A stretch of DNA of 28,169 nt, taken from positions 1-28,169 of the forward strand of contig DASXLW010000101.1 of NCBI GenBank assembly GCA_036496025.1. The letters run 5' to 3'. The number at the start of each line of letters is the position of its first letter. Position 1 is the first letter of the stretch. The notes beneath the pieces were generated by a model. The model searched no databases and had not been told where the DNA came from. It worked only from the letters and a program-made list of their open reading frames with translations. Both the position numbers and the translations under genes were made by a program. Origin of the DNA: PALSA-505 sp036496025 (GTDB lineage Bacteria; Actinomycetota; Actinomycetes; Streptosporangiales; Streptosporangiaceae). Positions 7,076 through 15,459 of this stretch are shown here, piece by piece.

Positions 7076-8218
7076 GTGGAACGTGACGTCTTCACCGAGG
7101 AGCATGCGGCGTTCCGCGACCTGGTCCGTTTGTTCATCGCCAAGGAGATCGCGCCGCATCACGAGCAGTGGGAGCGAGACGGCATGGTCTCCAGGGACGT
7201 GTGGCTCGCGGCCGGCCGGACCGGCCTGCTCGGGATCGAGATCGACGAGAAGTACGGCGGCGGCGGGCTGCAGGACTACCGGTATTACCTGATCCTGGGT
7301 GAGGAGCTGGCCCGCACCGGAATGCACGGGCCCGGGTTCGGCGTGCACAACGACATCATCGGGCCGTACCTGCAACGGCTGTGCACGCCGGAGCAGTGCG
7401 AGCGCTGGCTGCCCGGATACTGCTCAGGCGAAATCATCACGGCGATAGCCATGAGCGAGCCCGGGGCGGGCAGCGACCTACAGGGGATCCGCACCACGGC
7501 CGTCCGCGACGGCGACCACTACATCCTGAACGGGCAGAAGACGTTCATCTCCAACGGGCAGCTGTGCGACCTGGTCATCGTGGTGGCCCGGACCGATCCG
7601 GAGGCCGGTTACCGCGGCATCAGCCTGTTCGTGGTGGAGCGGGGGATGGACGGCTTCGAGCGGGGTCGCAACCTGGACAAGGTCGGCATGCACGCGCAGG
7701 ACACCTCCGAGCTGTTCTTCAGCGACGTCCGGGTGCCGGCCGGCAACCTGCTGGGCGAGGAGGGCGGAGGGTTCATCGCGCTGATGCAGAACCTCCCGCG
7801 TGAGCGCGTCGCCATCGGCACCGCTGCCCTGGCCGGGGCGGAGGGGGCGTTCGAACAGACCCTGGAGTACTGCAAGCAGCGGCAGGCGTTCGGCCGCCCG
7901 ATCGGCAAGTTCCAGCACAACAGGTTCGTGCTGGCCGAGATGGCGACCGAGCTCGCGGTGGCCCGTGCCTTCACCGACCGCTGCGTCACCGAGCACAACG
8001 CCGGCCGGCTGAGCACCGAGGAAGCCTCCATGCTCAAGTGGTGGGACACCGAGCTGTGCAACAAGGTCATCGACCGGTGCGTCCAGCTCTACGGCGGCTA
8101 CGGCTACATGCGCGAATACCCGGTGGCGCGGGCCTATGCCGACGGCCGGGCGCAGACCATCTTCGGCGGCACGACCGAGATCATGAAGGAGATCATCGGC
8201 CGCGGCCTCGGTGTGTGA
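7076..8218 (+). CDS. Acyl-CoA dehydrogenase
   Basis: FAD-dependent enzyme that puts a trans-2,3 double bond into an acyl-CoA; 380 residues, the normal length. The FAD/substrate motif AMSEPGAGSD is at 125-134, NGQKTFISNG at 152-161, and the C-terminal signature region QLYGGYGYMREYPVARAYAD is near 337-356. The MCAD-type catalytic Glu position (YEGT) reads FGGT here, so the base is more likely Glu243 in NLPRERVAIG, as in isovaleryl-CoA and long-chain acyl-CoA dehydrogenases. That suggests a branched, long or unusual substrate. The start is GTG 7076, with GGAGG 6 bases upstream. A diiron protein gene follows 128 bp later, which hints at but does not prove shared function. Confidence 0.93.
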   Translation: MERDVFTEEHAAFRDLVRLFIAKEIAPHHEQWERDGMVSRDVWLAAGRTGLLGIEIDEKYGGGGLQDYRYYLILGEELARTGMHGPGFGVHNDIIGPYLQRLCTPEQCERWLPGYCSGEIITAIAMSEPGAGSDLQGIRTTAVRDGDHYILNGQKTFISNGQLCDLVIVVARTDPEAGYRGISLFVVERGMDGFERGRNLDKVGMHAQDTSELFFSDVRVPAGNLLGEEGGGFIALMQNLPRERVAIGTAALAGAEGAFEQTLEYCKQRQAFGRPIGKFQHNRFVLAEMATELAVARAFTDRCVTEHNAGRLSTEEASMLKWWDTELCNKVIDRCVQLYGGYGYMREYPVARAYADGRAQTIFGGTTEIMKEIIGRGLGV

Positions 8219-8346
8219 CCCGGCGGGGCCAGCGCCTCTGGTGCCCAGCGCGTCACCGGAACCGGTGTAACTGCGTACCGCATAAATTGCCGTATGCTGT
8301 CACATGTGCGGGCGGGGAAGCGTCGTACCCAGGACGGAGCGGCACA

Positions 8347-9402
8347 GTGACCGATAAGGACACCGAAGCGTCAGGGCCCGGAGGGCTGGTCATCCCCGAG
8401 GGCGGGTTCTGGCCGGCACCGGCGATCATCCAGCCGAACATCTACCCGATGGAATGGCGGGTCGAGACGCAGAAGCTCGCTGACATCTACCAGAAGTCCA
8501 AGCGGGTGGCGTGGAACCCGGCCGACCTGCCCTGGGATGACCTGCGCGCCGAGGATTTCACGCGCGAGCAGCGGCTGGGCATCATGTACTGGTTCTCCGT
8601 GCTGGCCAACTTCGACGCCTCCGGGCCCGCGGTCTTCGCCCGGGCCACGATCCACGCCTTCGAGCAGCACGAGGAGGATCCGGTCCGCAAGTGCTTCTTC
8701 TCGATCACCAGGGACGAGATGAACCACGAGGAGTGCTGCCAGCGCACGATCGCCGCGCTGTGGCCGGGCGGCCCGCTCGACTGGGAGCCGCGCACCGACC
8801 TGGAGAAGGCCGCGCACAACAACATCAGCTGGCTGTACCACAACGGCGGCCGCTACTGGAACGGCTACAACAAGGCGGTCGGCAAGTACTCGCTGGCCGT
8901 CCTGTTCACGAGCTTCATGATGGGCGAGATGGCGGCGTCCACGCTGTTCCGCGGGATGGCGTCGGCCGCCACCCACCCGGTGTTCGCCGGCATGTTCGGC
9001 CGGATCGGGCGGGACGAGTCGCGGCACCTGCAGATCTGCATGACGATCCTCGAGAACGAGTGGCCCGGGCTCACCGACGACACCAAAACCCTGATCACCC
9101 GTCAGCTCCGGGCCGGATTCGTCTTCCTCTCGATGATCCTCTGGGAGCCGCCGCCCGGCTTCTGGGACATCCCGCCCTACTTCCTGCCCAACCACCGCGT
9201 GCTGATGAGCCACGCCCGCGAGGCCGGGCTCGGCGTGCTGGGCTACGAGGAGCAGGCGGAGAACTGGCGGGTCGCGATGGCGCGGGTGCGGGCGATCGTG
9301 ACCCGGTGGGGGATCGAGTTCCCGGCGATCCCCGAGCTCGACATCGAGGGCGTCAACGTGGCCGATGACATCGACCCCGAAGACATCATCCCGGTGTTCT
9401 GA
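8347..9402 (+). CDS. Ferritin-like diiron protein, function unassigned (AurF/R2-like fold)
   Basis: A 351-residue, mostly helical soluble protein. It shows the spaced ligands of a carboxylate-bridged diiron site: Glu124-x2-His127 (in TRDEMNHEE), Glu194 (in MMGEMAAS) and Glu224-x2-His227 (in GRDESRH). The first-helix ligand may be Asp90 (34 before Glu124) or Glu106. The pattern of a first acid, EXXH, a lone Glu and a second EXXH is shared by ribonucleotide reductase R2, AurF N-oxygenases and acyl-ACP desaturases; spacing differs somewhat from each as I recall them, so no subfamily is assigned. Start GTG 8347 has GGAG 7 bases upstream. The upstream gene is an acyl-CoA dehydrogenase, so an oxygenase or desaturase acting on an acyl or aromatic substrate is plausible. 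The product is unknown. Confidence 0.75.
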   Translation: MTDKDTEASGPGGLVIPEGGFWPAPAIIQPNIYPMEWRVETQKLADIYQKSKRVAWNPADLPWDDLRAEDFTREQRLGIMYWFSVLANFDASGPAVFARATIHAFEQHEEDPVRKCFFSITRDEMNHEECCQRTIAALWPGGPLDWEPRTDLEKAAHNNISWLYHNGGRYWNGYNKAVGKYSLAVLFTSFMMGEMAASTLFRGMASAATHPVFAGMFGRIGRDESRHLQICMTILENEWPGLTDDTKTLITRQLRAGFVFLSMILWEPPPGFWDIPPYFLPNHRVLMSHAREAGLGVLGYEEQAENWRVAMARVRAIVTRWGIEFPAIPELDIEGVNVADDIDPEDIIPVF

Positions 9403-9455
9403 TCTGCCGCCGCGGTCACCGGCCCGTCAGCTACCCGAGCGGGCGACCGGCCGGG

Positions 9456-9461
9456 TAGCGT
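9456..9461 (+). promoter_or_regulatory. -10 box of leaderless dapA promoter
   Basis: TAGCGT ends 7 bases before ATG 9469 and no Shine-Dalgarno sequence is present. The identical hexamer at the same spacing precedes ftsK. It probably drives dapA and the overlapping RNase J gene together. Confidence 0.5.
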
Positions 9462-9468
9462 GCGGTAC

Positions 9469-10380
9469 ATGACGACCAACCAGGCGGCCGGAGCACCGTT
9501 CGGCCGGATGCTTACCGCGATGATCACGCCCTTTACCGCTGACGGCGCGCTTGACGCCGAGGGGGCGGCCCGCCTCGCCACCTACCTGGTCGACGAGATG
9601 CGCAACGACGGCCTGATAATCAGCGGCACTACCGGGGAATCGCCGACCACCAGCGACGAGGAAAAGGACCGCCTGCTGCGCGCGGTCGTCGAAGCGGTGG
9701 GGGACAGGGCCGCGGTCGTTGCCGGGGTCGGCACCTACGACACCGCGCACAGCCGCGAACTCGCTCAGCAGGCAGAACGCGCTGGCGCGGACGGGCTTCT
9801 CGTTGTCACGCCGTACTACAACAAGCCGCCCCAGGAAGGCCTGGTCGCGCACTTCACCGCCGTCGCCGACGCGACCGGCCTGCCGGTGATCCTCTACGAC
9901 ATCCCCGGCCGCACCGGGACGGCGATCGCCACGACGACGATGGTCCGGCTGGCCCAGCACCCGCGGATCGTCGCCGTCAAGGACGCCAAGGGCGATTTCC
10001 GCGCCGGCTCGGAGGTGATGGCCGCCACAGACCTGGTGTTCTACAGCGGGGACGACATCCTCAACCTGCCCTGGCTGTCGGTGGGCGCGGCGGGCTTCGT
10101 CAGCGTCATCGGCCACGTCGCCGGTGACCGGCTGCACGAGATGATCGACGCCTACCTCGCCGGGCGCGTGACCGAGGCCCGGCAGATCCACCTGGACCTG
10201 CTGCCCGTGGTCGTCGGGATCATGACTCGCACCCAGGGTGCCATCATGACCAAGGCAGCGCTCCGGCTGCTCGGGCTGCCCGGCGGGGTGACCCGGTCAC
10301 CGCTCATCGATGCGACCGAGCCCCAGATCGAGCAGTTGCGCACCGACTTGGTGGCCGGCGGGGTGAAGCTGCCAGCATGA
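9469..10380 (+). CDS. dapA: 4-hydroxy-tetrahydrodipicolinate synthase
   Basis: Condenses pyruvate with aspartate semialdehyde, the first committed step to diaminopimelate and lysine, in the cytosol. The 303-residue TIM-barrel protein carries GTTGES (53-58), the YY of TPYYNKP (114-120), Tyr143 and Arg148 in ILYDIPGR (141-148), and Schiff-base Lys171 in IVAVKDAKG. The Tyr143-Lys171 spacing of 28 equals that of E. coli DapA (133 and 161). ATG 9469 is preferred to an in-frame GTG at 9460 because of the leaderless -10 box. Its TGA overlaps the ATG of the RNase J gene (ATGA, 10377-10380), so the two are translationally coupled. This dapA-RNase J pair is common in actinobacteria. Confidence 0.95.
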   Translation: MTTNQAAGAPFGRMLTAMITPFTADGALDAEGAARLATYLVDEMRNDGLIISGTTGESPTTSDEEKDRLLRAVVEAVGDRAAVVAGVGTYDTAHSRELAQQAERAGADGLLVVTPYYNKPPQEGLVAHFTAVADATGLPVILYDIPGRTGTAIATTTMVRLAQHPRIVAVKDAKGDFRAGSEVMAATDLVFYSGDDILNLPWLSVGAAGFVSVIGHVAGDRLHEMIDAYLAGRVTEARQIHLDLLPVVVGIMTRTQGAIMTKAALRLLGLPGGVTRSPLIDATEPQIEQLRTDLVAGGVKLPA

Positions 10381-12062
10381 GCCACCCCCATCCCGAGCTC
10401 GGCCCCCCTCGCGCGCTCGCCGAACGCGGCCTGCGGATCATCGGCCTCGGCGGCCTCGGCGAGATCGGCCGCAACATGACGGTATTCGAGCACGCCGGCC
10501 GGCTGCTGATCGTCGATTGCGGGGTACTTTTCCCGGAGCCAGATCAGCCTGGCGTGGACCTGATCCTGCCGGACTTCGGCTACCTGGAAGACCGGCTGGA
10601 CGACGTCGAGGCGCTCGTGCTCACGCACGCGCACGAGGACCACATCGGCGGTGTGCCCTACCTGCTGCGGGAACGGGCGGACATCCCGCTGGTCGGCTCG
10701 AGGCTGACGCTGGGACTGATCCGCAGCAAGCTGACCGAGCACCGGCTGACACCCGCCACCATCGAAGTGAGTGAGGGCACCCGGCAGCCGTTCGGTCCCT
10801 TCGACTGTGAATTTTTCTCGGTCAATCACTCGATACCCGACGCGCTCGCGGTGGCCATCCGCACCGACGCCGGCCTGGTGCTGCACACCGGCGACTTCAA
10901 GATGGACCAACTGCCGCTCGACGGCAGGCTCACCGACCTGGGCGGGTTCGCCCGGCTCGGCGGCGAGGGCGTTGACCTGCTGATGTCGGACTCGACCAAC
11001 GCCGAGGTGCCGGGCATCGTGACCGCGGAACGGGATATCGCGCCCGTGCTCAGCGAAGTGTTCGACGCCGCGCGGCAGCGGGTCATCGTGGCCTGCTTCT
11101 CCAGCCACGTGCACCGGGTGCAGCAGGTGCTCGACACGGCGCAGGCGCACGGGCGCAAGGTGGCGTTCGTCGGCCGTTCCATGGTGCGGACCATGGGCGT
11201 CGCCCGCGACCTGGGGTACCTCCAGGTGCCCGGCGGCCTCGTGGTGGACCTGCGGGAGGCCGAGCAGCTGCCGCCGGACCGCGTGGTGCTGGTGTCCACC
11301 GGGTCGCAGGGCGAGCCGATGTCGGCGCTGTCCCGGATGGCCGGCCGCGACCACCCGATCCGGGTGGCCGAAGGCGACACGGTGATCCTGGCCTCATCGC
11401 TGATCCCGGGCAACGAGACGGCGGTGTACCGGGTGATCAACGGGCTGACCCGGCTGGGTGCGCGCGTGGTGCACAAGGGGAACGCGCTGGTGCACGTGTC
11501 CGGCCATGCCGCCGCCGGCGAGCTGCTGTACGTCCTGAACCTGACCCGACCAGGCAACTTCATGCCGGTGCACGGCGAGTGGCGGCACATGCGCGCGCAC
11601 GCGCGGCTCGCCTCGCTCACCGGGGTACCGGACGGCAACATCGTCATCGCCGAGGACGGGGTCGTGGTTGACCTGGTGGACGGGCAGGCTTCCATCGCCG
11701 GCTCCGTACCGTGCGGGTACGTGTTCGTGGACGGGCTGTCGGTGGGGGAGGTGACCGAGGCTTCGCTGAAAGACCGGCGGATCCTGGGCGAGGAGGGGTT
11801 CGTCTCGGTGGTCATCGTGGTCGACTCGACCAGCGGCAAGCTCGTGGCGGGTCCCGAGATCCACGCCCGCGGTTCAGGCATCGACGACGCGGCGTTCGGC
11901 GAGGTGCGGCCGCGGATCGAGGAGGCGCTCGCCTTCGCGGCCACCGAGGGGATCAACGATGCGCACCAGCTCAGCCAGCTGGTGCGGCGGGTGGTCGGCC
12001 GCTGGGTGAACGAGAACTACCGGCGCCGTCCGATGATCATCCCTGTCCTGGTCGAGGTCTAG
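10377..12062 (+). CDS. rnj: Ribonuclease J (metallo-beta-lactamase/beta-CASP)
   Basis: Cytosolic endo- and 5'-exoribonuclease in mRNA decay and rRNA maturation. The 561-residue length is normal. The N-terminal metallo-beta-lactamase domain carries THAHEDHIGG (83-92; His84, His86, Asp88, His89 as zinc ligands) and HTGDFK near 165. The beta-CASP domain follows, with STGSQGEP and GNETAVYRVINGL, then HVSGHA (373-378), which returns to the catalytic core. The C-terminal domain ends with NENYRRRPMIIPVLVEV. The start ATG overlaps the dapA stop by 4 bases. Given the many leaderless messages inferred in this window, a 5'-end-dependent RNase is a relevant neighbour, but that link is speculative. Confidence 0.96.
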   Translation: MSHPHPELGPPRALAERGLRIIGLGGLGEIGRNMTVFEHAGRLLIVDCGVLFPEPDQPGVDLILPDFGYLEDRLDDVEALVLTHAHEDHIGGVPYLLRERADIPLVGSRLTLGLIRSKLTEHRLTPATIEVSEGTRQPFGPFDCEFFSVNHSIPDALAVAIRTDAGLVLHTGDFKMDQLPLDGRLTDLGGFARLGGEGVDLLMSDSTNAEVPGIVTAERDIAPVLSEVFDAARQRVIVACFSSHVHRVQQVLDTAQAHGRKVAFVGRSMVRTMGVARDLGYLQVPGGLVVDLREAEQLPPDRVVLVSTGSQGEPMSALSRMAGRDHPIRVAEGDTVILASSLIPGNETAVYRVINGLTRLGARVVHKGNALVHVSGHAAAGELLYVLNLTRPGNFMPVHGEWRHMRAHARLASLTGVPDGNIVIAEDGVVVDLVDGQASIAGSVPCGYVFVDGLSVGEVTEASLKDRRILGEEGFVSVVIVVDSTSGKLVAGPEIHARGSGIDDAAFGEVRPRIEEALAFAATEGINDAHQLSQLVRRVVGRWVNENYRRRPMIIPVLVEV

Positions 12063-12170
12063 CGTCTGCGGCCCGGCCGGGTCTCGTGGTCGGGGCGGCC
12101 AGCCAGCGGCGGTACTGTCGCATCTGGCGTCCGGGGCGGCTGCTCGCGGCACGGAAAGGATCTCAGCGCT

Positions 12171-12650
12171 GTGACCTTCGTGCGCGGTCTCTTCGAGCGG
12201 GTCAGGCATCTTGTCCACGAGCTGGCTAAGTTCGGCGTGGTCGGCGCGGTCGGCTTCGTGGTCACCGAGGTCGGCTTCAACCTGCTGCATTTCACCGCGG
12301 GATTCGGCCTGTTCACGTCCAACGTGCTGGCTACCGGCACGGCCGCGGTCGTCACGTTCGCGGGGAACAAGTACTGGACGTTCCGGCACCGGTCTGGTCT
12401 CGGCACCGGCCGGGAGACCGTCATCTTCTTCGTGCTGAACGGCGTGGGTGCCCTGATCCAGTACGCGTGCGTGTGGATCGCCAAGAACGGTTTCGGCGTG
12501 ACCGACAAGTACCTGCTCAACGTGGCGTTCCTCATCGGGATCGGGCTGGCCACGCTGTTCCGGTTCTGGTCGTACCGCAAGTGGGTGTGGGGGTTCGTGG
12601 CCGAGGAGTCGCCCGCCGGGCCCAGCCCGCGCTCGCCCGCCTCGGTCTGA
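12171..12650 (+). CDS. GtrA-like membrane protein
   Basis: A 159-residue integral membrane protein with four predicted helices (about 20-40, 48-66, 83-104 and 113-131). The family motifs NKYWTFR (66-72) and FRFWSYRKWVW (130-140) end the second and fourth helices. GtrA-family proteins are thought to help move lipid-linked sugars across the membrane for cell-wall or surface polysaccharide work; the exact substrate is unknown. Start GTG 12171 has GGAAAGGA (12153-12160) 10 bases upstream, and TACTGT (12113-12118) is a candidate -10. The C-terminal 20 residues are Pro/Ser/Ala-rich and cytosolic. It is convergent with the RlmA-type gene. Confidence 0.9.
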   Translation: MTFVRGLFERVRHLVHELAKFGVVGAVGFVVTEVGFNLLHFTAGFGLFTSNVLATGTAAVVTFAGNKYWTFRHRSGLGTGRETVIFFVLNGVGALIQYACVWIAKNGFGVTDKYLLNVAFLIGIGLATLFRFWSYRKWVWGFVAEESPAGPSPRSPASV

Positions 12651-12690
12651 TCCGCCCCGGCTGGGCCCGTCCGCGCGGCTCGGGCCGCCA

Positions 12691-12760
12691 CGTCAGGCCG
12701 TCCTCGTCAGGGCGCCCGCGTCAGGGCGCCTGGGTCAGGCCGCCCGGGTCAGGCGGAGGG
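12691..12760. repeat. 14-bp tandem repeat between convergent GtrA and RlmA genes
   Basis: Four 14-bp units (12691, 12705, 12719, 12733) and a partial fifth (12747) follow the theme CGTCAGGGCGCCCG. On the minus strand each unit carries TGA. Because 14 is not a multiple of 3, stops occur in all three frames. The first of these to be met is the methyltransferase stop (12749-12751). Confidence 0.85.
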
Positions 12761-13609
12761 CCGGAAGACCGACACGCGCACCGACACCGTGGCCGTCATC
12801 TGCTCGGGCAGGGTTCGCACCCGGGCGGCCAGGTCGGTCTCGCCGGCGTGCCAGGCGGCCGGTCCCATCTGGGCGGCGGCCAGGATGTCAGCCTGACCGA
12901 GCTCGAGCCCGGCTCGGTACTCGCGCCGGCTGGTCAGGTCGAAGTACGGGCCCAGCTTCTCGGCTAGCCGCTCCTGCTTGCGCTCATCGACGCTCAGCAG
13001 GCCGAGCGCTCCGGCCAGCTCGCGCAGGTGGTCATCGTCCGGGGTGACCACGACCAGCCGGCCGGCCGGATGGAGTATCCGCCGCAGCTCGGCGCCGTTG
13101 CGCGGCGCGAAGATGTCCAGCGCCAGCACGGCCGCGGTGGCGGTCACCGGCAGCCTGCGCCACACGTCGCAGGCCACGGCGCCGATCCGCTCGTGCGCCC
13201 GGGCCGCCCGGCGCAGTGCGTACCGGGATCGGTCCAGCGCTATGCCGGCCCGGCCGGGAACCGCGTCGAGCACCCGGGCCAGGTAATAGCCGGTCCCCGC
13301 GCCCGACTCCACCACGCACCCGGCCCCGGCCCCGTCAGCCGCGGCGGCGCCGAGCGCCTCGGCCGCGGTGTCGGCCACCTCGGCCGCCAGGTCCGCGAAG
13401 TGCCCCGCAGCCAGGAAGTCGGCGCGGGCCTGGACCATCGCGGCGGTGTCCCCGCCCTCGCCGTGCGCCTTCTTGGGCAGCAGGCTGGCATAGCCCTGGC
13501 GCGCGACGTTGAACGCGTGCCCGCGGGCGCAGTGCAGCGCGGAGCCGGTGCGGGTCAGCCCGGCGCCGCAGTAGGGACACGCCAGGTAGGGGAGAACGTC
13601 ATCGAGCAC
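12749..13609 (-). CDS. rlmA: RlmA-type 23S rRNA (guanine-N1)-methyltransferase
   Basis: SAM-dependent enzyme of the RlmA family, which methylates G745 or G748 in helix 35 of 23S rRNA; the TlrB member gives tylosin resistance. The 286-residue protein begins with the family's zinc site: Cys11, Cys14, Cys27 and His31. The conserved stretch GEGGDTAAMVQARADFLAAG (about 50-69) follows, then the SAM-binding ESGAGTGYY (about 100-108) and the LDIFAPRN motif of the Rossmann core. The start is GTG 13609, without a good Shine-Dalgarno sequence. It begins 22 bases after the CoA ligase stop, so the two are probably co-transcribed. Whether it modifies G745 or G748, and whether it gives macrolide resistance, cannot be told from sequence alone. 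Confidence 0.87.
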   Translation of the reverse strand: MLDDVLPYLACPYCGAGLTRTGSALHCARGHAFNVARQGYASLLPKKAHGEGGDTAAMVQARADFLAAGHFADLAAEVADTAAEALGAAAADGAGAGCVVESGAGTGYYLARVLDAVPGRAGIALDRSRYALRRAARAHERIGAVACDVWRRLPVTATAAVLALDIFAPRNGAELRRILHPAGRLVVVTPDDDHLRELAGALGLLSVDERKQERLAEKLGPYFDLTSRREYRAGLELGQADILAAAQMGPAAWHAGETDLAARVRTLPEQMTATVSVRVSVFRPSA

Positions 13610-13631
13610 GAGACATGCCTAGATGGCGTCG

Positions 13632-15269
13632 CTAGCCCGCGAGCGGGCCGGGGTTACCGGGTGCCTCGGCCTCGCGCAGCCTGAACCGCTGCAGCTTGCC
13701 CGTCGTGGTCCGCGGCAGGGCGGGCAGGAAGGCGACGGCGCGCGGGTACTTGTAGGGCGCGATCTGCTGTTTGACGAACTCCTGCAGCCGCGCCGCCATC
13801 GCGTCGGTGCCCTCGGCGCCGCTGCGCAGCACCACGTACGCCTTGACGATCTGGCCCCGGGTTTCGTCCGGCACCCCGACCACCCCGCACTCGGCCACGT
13901 CCGGGTGCAGCAGCAGCGCTTCCTCGATCTCCGGCCCCGCGATGTTGTAGCCGGCCGAGATGATGATGTCGTCCACCCGGGCCTGATACCAGAAGTAGCC
14001 GTCGGCGTCGCGGAGGTAGCTGTCGCCGGTGAGATTCCAGCCATCCCGGACGTAGCTGCGCTGCCGGTCGTCGGCGAGGTACCGGCAGCCGGTGGGTCCC
14101 TTGACCGCGAGCCTGCCGATGGTCCCGTCGGGCACCGGCTTGCCTTCGTCGTCCAGGATCGCGGCCTCGTATCCGGGCACCGCCTTGCCCGTGGCACCGG
14201 GCACGATGTCGTGACCGGCCGCCGAGATGAAGATGTGCAGCATCTCGGTGCTGCCGATCCCGTCGATGATCGGCACCCGGGTCGCTTCGTAGAAGGCCTG
14301 CCAGGTGCTGGCGGGCAAGTGCTCTCCGGCCGAGACCGCCAGGCGCAGGCCGCGCAACTGCTCCGCGCAGCCCGAGGCGATCATCGCGCGGTAACCGGTG
14401 GGCGCGGTGCTGCACGCCGTGACGCCGCGCTCGGCGATCTGGGCGGCCAGTTCCTCCGGTGCCGCCTTCTCCAGCAGCAGGGTGGAGGCGCCGGCCCGCA
14501 GCGGGAACACCAGCAGTCCGCCGAGCCCGTAGGTGAACGCGAGCGGCGGCGTGCCGGTGAAGACGTCGTCGGGGGTAGGCCGCAGCAGGCGCGCGGAGAA
14601 CGTGTCGCCGATGGCCAGCACGTCGCGGTGGAAGTGCATGGTCGCCTTGGGCCTGCCGGTCGTCCCGGAGGTGAACGCGATCATGGCCACGTCGTCGGCG
14701 GCCGTCGCCACGGAGGCGAAGTCGCCCGGCTTCTGGCCGGCCAGGCTGGTCAGGTCACCGGGCTGGTCGCCGCCGTACGGCACGACGGGCAGGTCGGGCA
14801 GGCCCGTGGTGAGATCCCAGGTGAAGCGGTGGTCGCACAGGGCCAGCGTCGGCTTGGCGATCTCGCCGATGGTCGCGAGCTCGGTGGCCCGCAGCAGCGG
14901 CATGGTGGAGACCGTGACCGCTCCGGCCTTGATCACGCCCAGCCAGCAGGCCACCAGCCACGGGTTGTTCGGCCCGCGCAGCAGCACCCGGTTACCAGGC
15001 ACGATGCCGTAGTCCTCGGTCAGCACGCGCGCCACCTGGCTGGCCACGGTGAGCACGTCGCCGTAGGTCCAGTCGCCCGAGGGCGACAGCACGCAGGGCC
15101 GGTCCGCGCCGTGCCGCTTGATCGTCGTGTCCAGCAGCTCCTCGGCGCAGTTGACCCGCTCCGGGTAACGCAGCTCGGGCAGCGAGAAGGAGAAGTCCGG
15201 CCACTGCCCGGGCGGCGGGAGACTGTCCCGGCAGAACGTGTCGGCGTGCGCGGACGGCGAGAGCTGCAT
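13632..15269 (-). CDS. Aryl-CoA ligase, probable 2-aminobenzoate (anthranilate)-CoA ligase
   Basis: ATP-dependent acid-CoA ligase of the benzoate-CoA ligase branch; 545 residues. The AMP-binding motif FTSGTTGRPKAT lies at 199-210. The A8 hinge region (GDSYLRDADGYFWYQARVDD then IIISAGYNI) and the catalytic Lys525 in TTGKLQRFR are intact. The N-terminal stretch AHADTFCRDSLPPPGQWP (8-25) is typical of 2-aminobenzoate-CoA ligases as I recall them. The start is ATG 15269 with GAGGAGG 8 bases upstream. The nearby fused monooxygenase/reductase gene (17328-19724) acts, in its best-studied relatives, on 2-aminobenzoyl-CoA, which supports anthranilate as substrate. Benzoate or salicylate remain possible. 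The RlmA-type gene follows in the same transcript. Confidence 0.85.
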   Translation of the reverse strand: MQLSPSAHADTFCRDSLPPPGQWPDFSFSLPELRYPERVNCAEELLDTTIKRHGADRPCVLSPSGDWTYGDVLTVASQVARVLTEDYGIVPGNRVLLRGPNNPWLVACWLGVIKAGAVTVSTMPLLRATELATIGEIAKPTLALCDHRFTWDLTTGLPDLPVVPYGGDQPGDLTSLAGQKPGDFASVATAADDVAMIAFTSGTTGRPKATMHFHRDVLAIGDTFSARLLRPTPDDVFTGTPPLAFTYGLGGLLVFPLRAGASTLLLEKAAPEELAAQIAERGVTACSTAPTGYRAMIASGCAEQLRGLRLAVSAGEHLPASTWQAFYEATRVPIIDGIGSTEMLHIFISAAGHDIVPGATGKAVPGYEAAILDDEGKPVPDGTIGRLAVKGPTGCRYLADDRQRSYVRDGWNLTGDSYLRDADGYFWYQARVDDIIISAGYNIAGPEIEEALLLHPDVAECGVVGVPDETRGQIVKAYVVLRSGAEGTDAMAARLQEFVKQQIAPYKYPRAVAFLPALPRTTTGKLQRFRLREAEAPGNPGPLAG

Positions 15270-15422
15270 GGCCTGAGCCTCCTCGCCCGCCTGCCATGAC
15301 CGGGCCTACCGGTCACCGGCGGGACTGTCCCAGTATTCCCCAGGGATAGCGCGATCGCCTGCCCCGTCATGCTCTCCCGGCCCGCCGCGACCGCGGGCCG
15401 GCGGGCGCGGACGGGAACTCGG

Positions 15423-15451
15423 TTGCCCCCGGGCCGAGCGCTGGCTAGGCT
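15423..15451 (+). promoter_or_regulatory. Sigma-A-like promoter of leaderless GNAT gene
   Basis: TTGCCC (15423-15428) and TAGGCT (15446-15451) are 17 bases apart, and the hexamer ends 8 bases before ATG 15460. No Shine-Dalgarno sequence is present. This is the best full promoter in the window, in the region divergent from the CoA ligase. Confidence 0.6.
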
Positions 15452-15459
15452 CGCGGCCC

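Noticed and set aside
7004..8244. 11-mer GCCTCTGGTGC at 7004-7014 and 8234-8244, before the dehydrogenase and the diiron genes
   Set aside because: Too short and GC-rich to separate from chance; no palindrome and different distances to the starts.
8266..8300. AT-richer stretch with TATGCT before the diiron gene as a promoter
   Set aside because: No -35 at a suitable distance; left out as a promoter call.
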